Program-made: the position numbers and the translations under genes | Shown here: positions 1 through 6,262 of the stretch, piece by piece | How the letters are laid out: the number at the start of each line of letters is the position of its first letter | How positions within the stretch are numbered: the first letter of the stretch is position 1 | From: Candidatus Schekmanbacteria bacterium | GTDB lineage: Bacteria; Schekmanbacteria; GWA2-38-11; J061 | Assembly (NCBI GenBank): GCA_003695725.1 | Contig: RFHX01000305.1 | Location: 1-14,032, forward strand | Length of the DNA: 14,032 nt | Reading direction: 5' to 3' | Notes under the pieces: generated by a model | What the model saw: the letters and a program-made list of their open reading frames with translations, nothing else | Told to the model about the DNA's origin: nothing | Databases searched by the model: none

Positions 1-329
1 ACATAAAACTAATCAAATTTAGACCTGAACAACAGCTTGCTGAAAAAAGAAGAATTCTTATAGAGGAATTAGGAAGATTAAAGAGAAATATGGAAATGAA
101 GATTTTTAAAGATATTTCAAAACTAAAAGAAGTAAAAGCCAAACTGCTTCTCCTTTCTCCTTATGCCCAATTAGATAGAGGTTATATGATTGCAAGAAAA
201 CTGCCGGAATTGTCAGTTGTCAAAGGTGTTGAAGATGTTGAGAAAGGCAACAGAATCAATCTTTTGGCTAAAGGAGGTGAAATTGACTGCACCATCGATG
301 AAGTAACAAAGAAAGAAAGGGAAAAATAA
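1..329 (+). CDS. xseA: Exonuclease VII large subunit, C-terminal fragment (5' end outside window)
   Basis: This is the 3' end of the gene for the catalytic large subunit of exonuclease VII, which degrades single-stranded DNA to oligonucleotides with the small XseB subunit. The reading frame is open from base 3 to the TAA at 327-329 and enters from the left edge, so the ATG at 90 is internal. What is visible is a basic, helical stretch followed by the typical end of the family: a segment reading LLSPYAQLDRGYMIARK, then a small beta-rich tail with GNRINLLAKGGEIDCTI. That tail matches the family's closing pattern (LSPxxxLxRGYxIv, then a hydrophobic strand, xxGxixxxV). Only about 109 residues, the last quarter, are present, so nothing can be said about the N-terminal OB fold or the catalytic region. 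The call is strengthened by xseB lying 64 bp downstream on the same strand. Confidence 0.9.
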   Translation, partial: IKLIKFRPEQQLAEKRRILIEELGRLKRNMEMKIFKDISKLKEVKAKLLLLSPYAQLDRGYMIARKLPELSVVKGVEDVEKGNRINLLAKGGEIDCTIDEVTKKEREK

Positions 330-364
330 TTATCTGTAAATTTCTAAAAAAAATTTCCCATTTG

Positions 365-373
365 TGCTATGAT
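365..373 (+). promoter_or_regulatory. Possible extended -10 element upstream of xseB
   Basis: The bases TGCTATGAT fit the extended -10 pattern TGnTATnAT and lie 20 bp before the xseB start codon. There is no recognisable -35 box at the right distance, and xseB could simply be read through from xseA. It is a weak internal-promoter candidate only. Confidence 0.22.
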
Positions 374-393
374 ATAGAAACTGGAGTTTAAAA

Positions 394-663
394 ATGAAAA
401 AAGGAAGTTTCGAAGAATCCTTCAAAAAACTTGAAGAAATAGTGAAAAAGCTTGAAGAGGGGAATATTACACTTGAAGAATCTGTAAAGCTTTTTGAAGA
501 AGGGATAAAGCTGAACAAAGAATGCAATGCAAAATTGGAAGAAGCAGAAAAGAAGATAGAAATTTTAACAAAAGATATGGAAGGGAAACTATCAACCAAG
601 CCCTTTGACGAAGAGGAAATAGAAGAAATTGAAGAAGATGATGAAGATGAAGCCCCCTTTTAA
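394..663 (+). CDS. xseB: Exonuclease VII small subunit
   Basis: This encodes the small non-catalytic subunit of exonuclease VII, a helical hairpin of which several copies bind each XseA chain. The 89-residue product begins MKKGSFEESFKKLEEIV and continues with KLEEGNITLEESVKLFEEGI and a long helix ending in AEKKIEIL. This is the canonical XseB pattern (F-E-x-x-x-x-x-L-E-x-I-V-x-x-L-E-x-G, then L-E-E-S-x-x-x-F-E-x-G). The C-terminus is unusually acidic: about 20 residues made almost only of Asp and Glu before the final APF, slightly longer than the usual XseB of about 75-80 residues. The ATG at 394 has a GGAG at 383-386, seven bases upstream, which supports this start. The gene sits between xseA and ispA, the standard order. 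Confidence 0.95.
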   Translation: MKKGSFEESFKKLEEIVKKLEEGNITLEESVKLFEEGIKLNKECNAKLEEAEKKIEILTKDMEGKLSTKPFDEEEIEEIEEDDEDEAPF

Positions 664-741
664 AAAACTGCCTTCATTCATTTACACTCCCAAATGCATA
701 TCCTTCAAAAGAGTCAAATTTTGTTGTACGATATATATACA

Positions 742-1632
742 ATGGAAATTGAAAAATACATAAAAGCACGAAAGAAACTCATCAACGAAGAGTTGGACAG
801 ACTTCTTCCCAATCCGACTACTTATCCGCAGTCTATCAAAAAGTCTATGAGATACAGCACATTTGCCGGGGGAAAAAGATTAAGGCCTATTCTCTGTCTT
901 GCAACCTGTGAATCGTTAGGAGGAAGTTTTAGAAAAGCTCTTCCCTTTGCCTGTGCAATAGAAATGATTCATACATACTCTCTAATCCACGATGACCTGC
1001 CGGCATTAGACAATGATGATTTTCGCAGAGGTATGCCTACAAATCACAAAAAATTTGGTGAATCAACAGCGATTCTGACAGGAGATGCCCTCTTGACATA
1101 TGCATTTCAAATAATGACAGCGCCTGAAACAATAAAGAGAGTAGGTGCTGAAAAGGCAGTAAAAATTTCAAAGGATATAGCAGATAAAGCTGGAATATTC
1201 GGTATGATTGGAGGACAGGTTGCAGATATTGAATCTGAAAAGAAGAATATCAGCAAACAAAGGCTTCGATTCATTCACCTCAACAAGACAGCAGCTCTTA
1301 TTACCGCATCAATAAGGACAGGGGCAATCGTTGCCGATTGTTCAAAAAAAGAGCTTGAAAAATTGACAAATTTCGGCGAAAAGATAGGTTTAGCCTTTCA
1401 AATTAAAGATGACATTCTTAATGTGGAAGGTTCAAAGGATTTGACGGGCAAAAGCGTTGGAAGCGATGCAGAAAAAGGGAAAGCAACATATCCTGCTTTG
1501 TATGGCCTTGAAAAATCAAAAAAGATTGCAAAAAAGTTAATCGAGGAATCTGATTCTATTATTGAATCTATGAATTTGAAATTCTCATATTTAAAAGATA
1601 TTGCGCAAATGGTTCTATCGCGCAACAATTAG
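742..1632 (+). CDS. ispA: Farnesyl diphosphate synthase (short-chain polyprenyl synthase)
   Basis: A trans-isoprenyl diphosphate synthase that condenses IPP with DMAPP and geranyl-PP, giving farnesyl-PP for quinone, undecaprenyl-PP and other isoprenoids. The 296-residue protein shows GGKRLRP (43-49), the first Asp-rich motif DDLPALD (84-90) with the two-residue insertion and Tyr79 at position -5 typical of bacterial FPP synthases, a GDALLTYAF helix, GGQ (158-160) and the second Asp-rich region FQIKDDILN (219-227). The second motif is normally DDxxD; here the last acid is Asn227. I chose the ATG at 742 because MEIEKYI is the usual family N-terminus. An in-frame ATG at 694 would add 16 unrelated residues. 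Neither start has a clear Shine-Dalgarno. The gene sits between xseB and dxs, as in many bacteria. Geranylgeranyl-PP synthase is the alternative, but the motif around residues 79-90 favours C15. Confidence 0.93.
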   Translation: MEIEKYIKARKKLINEELDRLLPNPTTYPQSIKKSMRYSTFAGGKRLRPILCLATCESLGGSFRKALPFACAIEMIHTYSLIHDDLPALDNDDFRRGMPTNHKKFGESTAILTGDALLTYAFQIMTAPETIKRVGAEKAVKISKDIADKAGIFGMIGGQVADIESEKKNISKQRLRFIHLNKTAALITASIRTGAIVADCSKKELEKLTNFGEKIGLAFQIKDDILNVEGSKDLTGKSVGSDAEKGKATYPALYGLEKSKKIAKKLIEESDSIIESMNLKFSYLKDIAQMVLSRNN

Positions 1633-1660
1633 AGTTTAGAATAGCAAGGTTTTAAAATTA

Positions 1661-3574
1661 ATGGCTAATATTTTAGACAAAATAAACACGCCTGCAGATA
1701 TAAGAAAACTATCTGCCAAAGAGCTTAATCAGCTTGCTGATGAAATAAGAGAATTTATTATAGATGTAATTTCTCAGCGGGGAGGACATCTTGCGTCAAG
1801 TCTTGGGGCAGTTGAATTGACGATAGCGCTTCACACGGTTTTCAATACACCTTCGGATAAAATCATATGGGATGTTGGACATCAAACTTATCCTCACAAG
1901 ATTTTAACAGGAAGAAAGGAAAAATTTAAAACCATCAGAACCTATGGGGGATTAAGCGGCTTTCCCCATCCCGAAGAAAGCGAATACGACCCATATATTG
2001 CAGGCCATGCAAGCACAGCTATTTCCATCGCTTTGGGCATCCATCAGGCAATAGAAAAAAAAGGCACAGGACAAAAGGTAGTGGCAGTCGTAGGCGATGG
2101 TTCACTAACCGGAGGCCTTTCATTTGAAGCCCTTAATCATGCTGGGCAACTGAAAAAGAATTTCACTGTCATACTGAATGACAACAAAATGTCTATTTCG
2201 CCTAATGTTGGTGCTCTGTCAGCTTATCTTTCAAAAATAACGACTGGCACAAAATATATGAAATTTAGAAAAGAGGTAGAGCTCTTCTTGAAAGCCATTC
2301 CTCGAATCGGTTCACAGGTTGCAAAAAAAGTTAAACAGATCGAGGAAGCCCTGAAAAGTCTTATTGTGCCGGGAATTCTTTTTGAAGAATTAGGTTTCAA
2401 ATATGTAGGACCAATCGACGGCCATAACATACAACACCTCATAGAGACCCTCAAAAATGTCAAAGATATTCCAGCGCCGGTGTTGGTTCATGTAATTACC
2501 CAAAAAGGCAAAGGTTATCCTCATGCGGAAGACGATCCTTCCACTTTTCATGGCGCATCTCCCTTTGACATTGAAAGCGGTATATTCAACGGGAAAAAAC
2601 CGAGAAAATCCTACACTCAGATATTCGCTGACACACTTCTCAAAATAGCAGAAAAGGATAAAAAAGTTGTTGCCATAACAGCGGCTATGGCAGAAGGGAC
2701 AGGGCTTTGCCGTTTCAGGGAAAAGTTTCCAGACCGATTCTACGATGTTGGAATTGCTGAACAGCATGCAGTAACATTCGCTGCAGGTTTGGCTTCACAG
2801 GGAATGAAACCTGTTGTTGCCATCTATTCAACCTTTCTACAGCGTGCCTATGACCAAATAATTCATGATGTATGCATACTAAAAATGCCTGTCATCTTCG
2901 CTATCGACAGAGCAGGAATCGTTGGTGCTGACGGAGCGACTCATCAGGGCAGTTTTGACCTCTCATATCTCAGGATAATTCCTAATATGACGATTATGGC
3001 GCCAAAAGATGAAAACGAATTACAGCATATGCTATATAGTGCCTTTACAATAAACGGTCCAGTTGCCATTAGATATCCGAGAGGGATGTGTGAAGGGGTC
3101 GAAATGGATGAAGAATTCAAACACATTCCTTACGGAAAAGCAGAAATTCTTACACAGGGAAGAAATGCACTGATAATCGCTTGCGGCAATATGGTGCATA
3201 GAGCTCTTTGTGCAAGTGAAGCCTTGAAAAAAGAAGGGATAAAAACAACTGTCCTCAATGCGCGCTTTGTAAAACCCATTGATAAAGATACTATTCTGTC
3301 TCTTGCAGAAAAAATGCACAACATCGTGATTGTTGAGGAAAATGTCAAATCAGCAGGGCTTGGAAGCGCTGTTGAAGAGTTGTTGTTTGAAGCAGGAATC
3401 GAAAAAGTAAATCTTAAATTGATTGGCATCGAAGATGAATTCGTCGAACATGGCAGCCAAAAAGAGCTTCGAGAAAGATATGGCCTAACAGAAGAAGGAA
3501 TAAGAAAAGCTGTAAAAGAATTGCTCAGTCATAACACTTTCTATCATAAATTTGTAAAGAGAAAAAAAGCTTAA
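1661..3574 (+). CDS. dxs: 1-deoxy-D-xylulose-5-phosphate synthase
   Basis: Thiamine-diphosphate enzyme that joins pyruvate and glyceraldehyde 3-phosphate to DXP, the first step of the MEP isoprenoid pathway and an entry to thiamine and pyridoxal synthesis. The 637-residue length is normal. Visible landmarks are RGGHLASSLG with His43, DVGHQTYPHK (71-80), the ThDP/Mg motif GDGSLTGG (145-152) closed by NDNKMSIS with Asn175, then the pyrimidine-domain segment RFYDVGIAEQHAVTFAAG carrying the catalytic Glu367, and DRAGIVGADGATHQGSFD. A C-terminal transketolase-type domain follows. The ATG at 1661 is preceded by AAGG about 12 bases upstream and is the family start. The gene follows ispA by 28 bp and is probably co-transcribed with it. 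No riboswitch is present in that short gap. All expected active-site residues appear intact. Confidence 0.98.
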   Translation: MANILDKINTPADIRKLSAKELNQLADEIREFIIDVISQRGGHLASSLGAVELTIALHTVFNTPSDKIIWDVGHQTYPHKILTGRKEKFKTIRTYGGLSGFPHPEESEYDPYIAGHASTAISIALGIHQAIEKKGTGQKVVAVVGDGSLTGGLSFEALNHAGQLKKNFTVILNDNKMSISPNVGALSAYLSKITTGTKYMKFRKEVELFLKAIPRIGSQVAKKVKQIEEALKSLIVPGILFEELGFKYVGPIDGHNIQHLIETLKNVKDIPAPVLVHVITQKGKGYPHAEDDPSTFHGASPFDIESGIFNGKKPRKSYTQIFADTLLKIAEKDKKVVAITAAMAEGTGLCRFREKFPDRFYDVGIAEQHAVTFAAGLASQGMKPVVAIYSTFLQRAYDQIIHDVCILKMPVIFAIDRAGIVGADGATHQGSFDLSYLRIIPNMTIMAPKDENELQHMLYSAFTINGPVAIRYPRGMCEGVEMDEEFKHIPYGKAEILTQGRNALIIACGNMVHRALCASEALKKEGIKTTVLNARFVKPIDKDTILSLAEKMHNIVIVEENVKSAGLGSAVEELLFEAGIEKVNLKLIGIEDEFVEHGSQKELRERYGLTEEGIRKAVKELLSHNTFYHKFVKRKKA

Positions 3575-3580
3575 GGGAGG
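3574..3580 (+). promoter_or_regulatory. Strong Shine-Dalgarno for the DUF362 gene
   Basis: AGGGAGG overlaps the last base of the dxs stop codon and lies five bases before the ATG at 3586. It is the strongest ribosome-binding site on the plus strand. It fixes the start of the next gene and indicates efficient translation from the same message as dxs. Confidence 0.75.
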
Positions 3581-3585
3581 ATTAG

Positions 3586-4668
3586 ATGGCTAAATCCAAA
3601 GTCGCTGTTTTAAAGACAACACCTGAAAGAGTAATCGAAGATTATGGCAAACTTCTTGAAATGGCAGATTTCGAAAACTTCCTCGACAAAGATAAGCCTG
3701 TAATCTTGAAAGAAAACATATCATGGCATTTTCTTTTTCCTGGCGCAAATACAACGCCTTGGCAGCTCGAAGGGTCAATAAAAAAATTAAAGGAGAAGGG
3801 CTATAATGATTTAATAGCTGTCTCTAATGAAACAGTGGTAACCAACGCCTTCAAAGGTGAAAAACTTAATAAATTTACACCTGTATTTGAAAAATACAAT
3901 ATTCCTGTTAAGTACAACTTTCTCCCGCAGGATATGAAATGGATAAGATACGAACCTAAATCAAAAATGCATGTTCTTCATAAAATTTATCCTAAAGGAA
4001 TTTACCTTCCTGATTTTTTCTTCGATAAAAATATTCTCCACCTTCCAACAGTAAAAACACATATCTATACAACAACAACAGGTTCAATGAAGAATGCTTT
4101 CGGTGGATTATTAAATACACGCAGGCATTACACTCATAGTGAAATCCACAAGACTCTTGTTGATTTATTGAAAATTCAGAAGGAAATCCACTCAGGAATC
4201 TTTGCGGTAATGGATGGGACAACCTGTGGCAATGGTCCCGGCCCTCGTACAATGTATCCTGTTGAAAAGGATTTGATTCTTGCAAGCGGAGACTGTGTGG
4301 CAATCGATGCTGTTGCAAGCAAAATGATGGGATTTGATCCAATGAGTCTCGAATATATCAGAGTCGCTCATGAAGAGGGCTTGGGAACCGGAAGAATCGA
4401 AGAAATTGAAATTGTGGGAGAAGATATTTCAGGGCTCAACTTTGGTTTCTTCGTAGGCGACAATATGGCAAGCCGAGTAGGAGATGCGCTTTGGTTCAGC
4501 CCGCTGAAAGTATTTCAAAAGCTCTTTTTTCATACTCCTCTCGTATATCTCTTCGTATTTGGTTCATTCTTTTACCATGATTATCTTTGGTATCCAACCT
4601 TTGGAAAAAGTAGAGTCAATAAATGGCTCAATGAATCAAAGTGGGGCAAACTTTTTCAGCAGTATTAG
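3586..4668 (+). CDS. DUF362 family protein of unknown function
   Basis: A 360-residue protein of the DUF362 family (PF04015), whose biochemical function I do not know. Family marks are PTVKTHIYTT (154-163), GSMKNAFGG (166-174), a DGTTCGNGPGPR turn (210-221) with Cys214, ASGDCVAIDAVASKMMGFDP (233-252) and AHEEGLGTG (261-269). Many family members carry a 2x[4Fe-4S] ferredoxin module; this one has no CxxCxxC cluster. The C-terminus departs from the core with an aromatic, hydrophobic stretch at about 304-337 (FSPLKVFQKLF, then LVYLFVFGSFF) that may sit on or in the membrane. There is no signal peptide. The gene follows dxs by 11 bp behind a strong ribosome-binding site, so it is probably the last gene of the isoprenoid operon and may act on a lipid or redox step linked to it. 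That link is inference from position only. Confidence 0.85.
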   Translation: MAKSKVAVLKTTPERVIEDYGKLLEMADFENFLDKDKPVILKENISWHFLFPGANTTPWQLEGSIKKLKEKGYNDLIAVSNETVVTNAFKGEKLNKFTPVFEKYNIPVKYNFLPQDMKWIRYEPKSKMHVLHKIYPKGIYLPDFFFDKNILHLPTVKTHIYTTTTGSMKNAFGGLLNTRRHYTHSEIHKTLVDLLKIQKEIHSGIFAVMDGTTCGNGPGPRTMYPVEKDLILASGDCVAIDAVASKMMGFDPMSLEYIRVAHEEGLGTGRIEEIEIVGEDISGLNFGFFVGDNMASRVGDALWFSPLKVFQKLFFHTPLVYLFVFGSFFYHDYLWYPTFGKSRVNKWLNESKWGKLFQQY

Positions 4669-5607
4669 TCAATCGCGCGGTATATCAATCATTCTTTTAA
4701 GGGCAATAAAGGCTTTTTTTCTTATCTCTTCCTCAACTTTTACAACAGGCGTCAAGGTTTCAAGAGAATTTAAAATATCAAGAAGGCGTGTCAGCTTCAT
4801 ATTGGGACAAATCATCAAATTATCAGCAGGAAGATAGAACCTTTTATCAGGATTTTCTTTTTTCATACGGAAGAGAATTCCCTGCTCTGTTCCTATTATA
4901 AATTCCTTTGAAGGATTTTCCTTGACAAATTTATACATTCCTGAGGTACTGCATATATGGTCTGCATGCCTGACAACCTCTGGTGGACATTCAGGATGGA
5001 CCACTAAAAGTGCATTGGGATGTTCCTTTTTTGCCTTTATGACATCTTCCTCTTTCAGTAGGTGATGGGTAGGGCAAAATCCTTCCCAGGGAATAATTTT
5101 CTTTGAAGTATGTTTTGCAGTATTCATTGCAAGATTCTTATCAGGCACCATCAATACAACATCTTCCTTCACAGAATTGACCACATTCACAGCGTTTGCA
5201 GATGTACAGCAAATATCACTGACGGCTTTTACATCTGCCGAAGAATTTACATAGCAAACTGTAACCGCCTCTGGATATTTCGACTGCATCTTCTGCAATT
5301 CTTCTGCCGTAACCATATCTGCCATTGGACAGCCTGCTTCATAGCGCGGGAGAATGACTGTTTTTTGAGGAGAAAGGATACTGGCGCTTTCAGCCATAAA
5401 ATGGACTCCGCAAAAGATGATAACATCAGCGTCACTCTTTGATGCTTCAATACTCAATCCAAGTGAATCGCCGCAAATATCGGCAATCTCTTGCACTTCA
5501 TCTCTCTGATAGTTGTGAGCAAGGATGATGGCATTTCTTTCCTTCTTTAATTTTAAAATCCTTTCCTTCAGCTCTTCGTCGGAAAAGACATTGTCCATTT
5601 CTTTCAT
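4669..5607 (-). CDS. nadA: Quinolinate synthase
   Basis: Iron-sulfur enzyme that condenses iminoaspartate with dihydroxyacetone phosphate to quinolinate in de novo NAD synthesis. The 312-residue chain belongs to the shorter NadA type. It shows [15 protein letters not shown] (29-43), [16 protein letters not shown] (65-80) and HPECPPEVV (204-212). The three expected cluster ligands appear as Cys93 (AGCPMADM), Cys178 (GFCPTHHL) and Cys267 (MICPNMKL), with spacings close to those of known NadA proteins. The start at 5607 has a GGAG eight bases upstream on the minus strand (forward positions 5615-5618). The gene follows pgpA by 20 bp, so it is probably in one transcript with it. Its TGA abuts the TAG of the DUF362 gene with no base between. 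nadB and nadC are not in the window. Confidence 0.97.
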   Translation of the reverse strand: MKEMDNVFSDEELKERILKLKKERNAIILAHNYQRDEVQEIADICGDSLGLSIEASKSDADVIIFCGVHFMAESASILSPQKTVILPRYEAGCPMADMVTAEELQKMQSKYPEAVTVCYVNSSADVKAVSDICCTSANAVNVVNSVKEDVVLMVPDKNLAMNTAKHTSKKIIPWEGFCPTHHLLKEEDVIKAKKEHPNALLVVHPECPPEVVRHADHICSTSGMYKFVKENPSKEFIIGTEQGILFRMKKENPDKRFYLPADNLMICPNMKLTRLLDILNSLETLTPVVKVEEEIRKKAFIALKRMIDIPRD

Positions 5608-5627
5608 CCAAAAACTCCCTCTCCTTT

Positions 5628-6074
5628 TCAGATATATCTAATAAAAACCTGCATCAATATATTTCCATAAATCCCTGCTACAACATCATCGAGCATTACT
5701 CCAGTACCGCCTTTTATCCTTTCAACTGCTCTGCCCGGAAAAGGCTTTATAATATCCATAATCCTAAAAACAACAAACCCTACAATCAAATTCTTTAAAC
5801 TAAAGGGGATCAGAAAAAGTGTTATCAACATCCCAACCACTTCATCAATAACAATCTCTGAACTATCTTTTCTTCCATAATATTCTTCTGCCTTTGTTGC
5901 TGCTATACTGCCAGCAACAAAAAGTACAGACACAATAGCAATGAAAAAGAATGGTGATAAATCATCAATAAAATAATATATTGCCAGCCCCCCAAGACTT
6001 CCAAATGTCCCGGGCACAATAGGGGCATATCCCAGATAAAAGAATGAAACAAATAAAATAATTAGTTTCTTCAT
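5628..6074 (-). CDS. pgpA: Phosphatidylglycerophosphatase A
   Basis: Integral inner-membrane phosphatase that removes phosphate from phosphatidylglycerophosphate to give phosphatidylglycerol. The 148-residue protein matches the PgpA family: [14 protein letters not shown] near the N-terminus (16-29), DEVVGM (78-83), [11 protein letters not shown] (104-114) and [18 protein letters not shown] (121-138). These carry the acidic and Lys residues expected for a metal-dependent lipid phosphatase. Between them lie hydrophobic segments at about 1-14, 28-60 and 83-105, giving a multi-pass protein. The gene starts at ATG 6074 without a Shine-Dalgarno on the minus strand. Candidate promoters sit so close that the transcript may be leaderless. 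nadA follows 20 bp downstream. No relationship between phospholipid synthesis and NAD synthesis is implied beyond co-transcription. Confidence 0.94.
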   Translation of the reverse strand: MKKLIILFVSFFYLGYAPIVPGTFGSLGGLAIYYFIDDLSPFFFIAIVSVLFVAGSIAATKAEEYYGRKDSSEIVIDEVVGMLITLFLIPFSLKNLIVGFVVFRIMDIIKPFPGRAVERIKGGTGVMLDDVVAGIYGNILMQVFIRYI

Positions 6075-6081
6075 TGAAGGG

Positions 6082-6120
6082 AATATACAAAATTATAAGA
6101 GTATCTGTCAAATATGCAAA
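6082..6120 (-). promoter_or_regulatory. Overlapping promoter candidates for pgpA-nadA
   Basis: Read on the minus strand, TTGACA (forward 6106-6111) is followed after 18 bp by TATATT (forward 6082-6087). The seven bases to the ATG at 6074 place transcription start at or next to the start codon. A second reading uses a perfect TATAAT (forward 6092-6097) with TTTGCA 17 bp upstream (6115-6120), giving a leader of only about 11 bases. Both fit the absence of a Shine-Dalgarno. Confidence 0.55.
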
Positions 6121-6178
6121 AAAATGGATAAATGCAAATATTTCAGCAGATAACAACAGTTGAAACTATATGATTGAT

Positions 6179-6206
6179 TTGACACACTTGTAAGTTTTAT
6201 TATACT
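6179..6206 (+). promoter_or_regulatory. Sigma70-type promoter of the Fic gene
   Basis: TTGACA at 6179-6184 and TATACT at 6201-6206 are separated by 16 bp, a consensus -35 and a 5/6 match to the -10. The predicted start near 6213 gives a leader of about 50 bases before the ATG at 6263. The -10 box lies inside the left arm of the inverted repeat described separately, so a protein bound there would compete with RNA polymerase. Confidence 0.65.
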
Positions 6207-6261
6207 TTCAAGCCATAAGGTATAATAACTCCAAAGTCTTTTGTACAAAAGTATAATAAAA
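6195..6261. repeat. Perfect 14-bp inverted repeat spanning the fic promoter and start region
   Basis: TTTTATTATACTTT at 6195-6208 is the exact reverse complement of AAAGTATAATAAAA at 6248-6261, with 39 bp between the arms. The core GTATAATAA occurs a third time at 6220-6228 in the orientation of the right arm. The left arm covers the -10 box and the right arm ends one base before the fic ATG. This arrangement suggests repeated operator sites, although the AT-rich content lowers the significance. Confidence 0.6.
6238..6251. promoter_or_regulatory. Perfect 14-bp palindrome upstream of fic (candidate operator)
   Basis: CTTTTGTACAAAAG is its own reverse complement, centred between 6244 and 6245, and lies 11 bp before the Fic start codon and downstream of the predicted transcription start. 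It overlaps the right arm of the 14-bp inverted repeat by four bases. A dimeric winged-helix protein, possibly the Fic protein itself, is a plausible ligand; this is inference. Confidence 0.5.
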
Positions 6262-6262
6262 A

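Noticed and set aside
330-365. AAATTT inverted repeat with an A/T run after xseA as a terminator
   Set aside because: The stem is short and pure A/T, with no GC hairpin and no correctly placed T-run. xseA and xseB are expected to be co-transcribed.
330-599. 89-codon minus-strand frame opposite xseB
   Set aside because: Serine/phenylalanine-rich product, the expected shadow of the Glu/Lys-rich xseB coding strand.
694-741. Upstream ATG that would lengthen IspA by 16 residues
   Set aside because: The added residues do not resemble the family N-terminus, no Shine-Dalgarno precedes the codon, and the 296-residue form from 742 has the standard length.
4559-4837. 92-codon plus-strand frame across the DUF362-nadA junction
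   Set aside because: It overlaps the DUF362 3' end in another frame and runs antisense to the conserved nadA end. There is no evidence that it is expressed.
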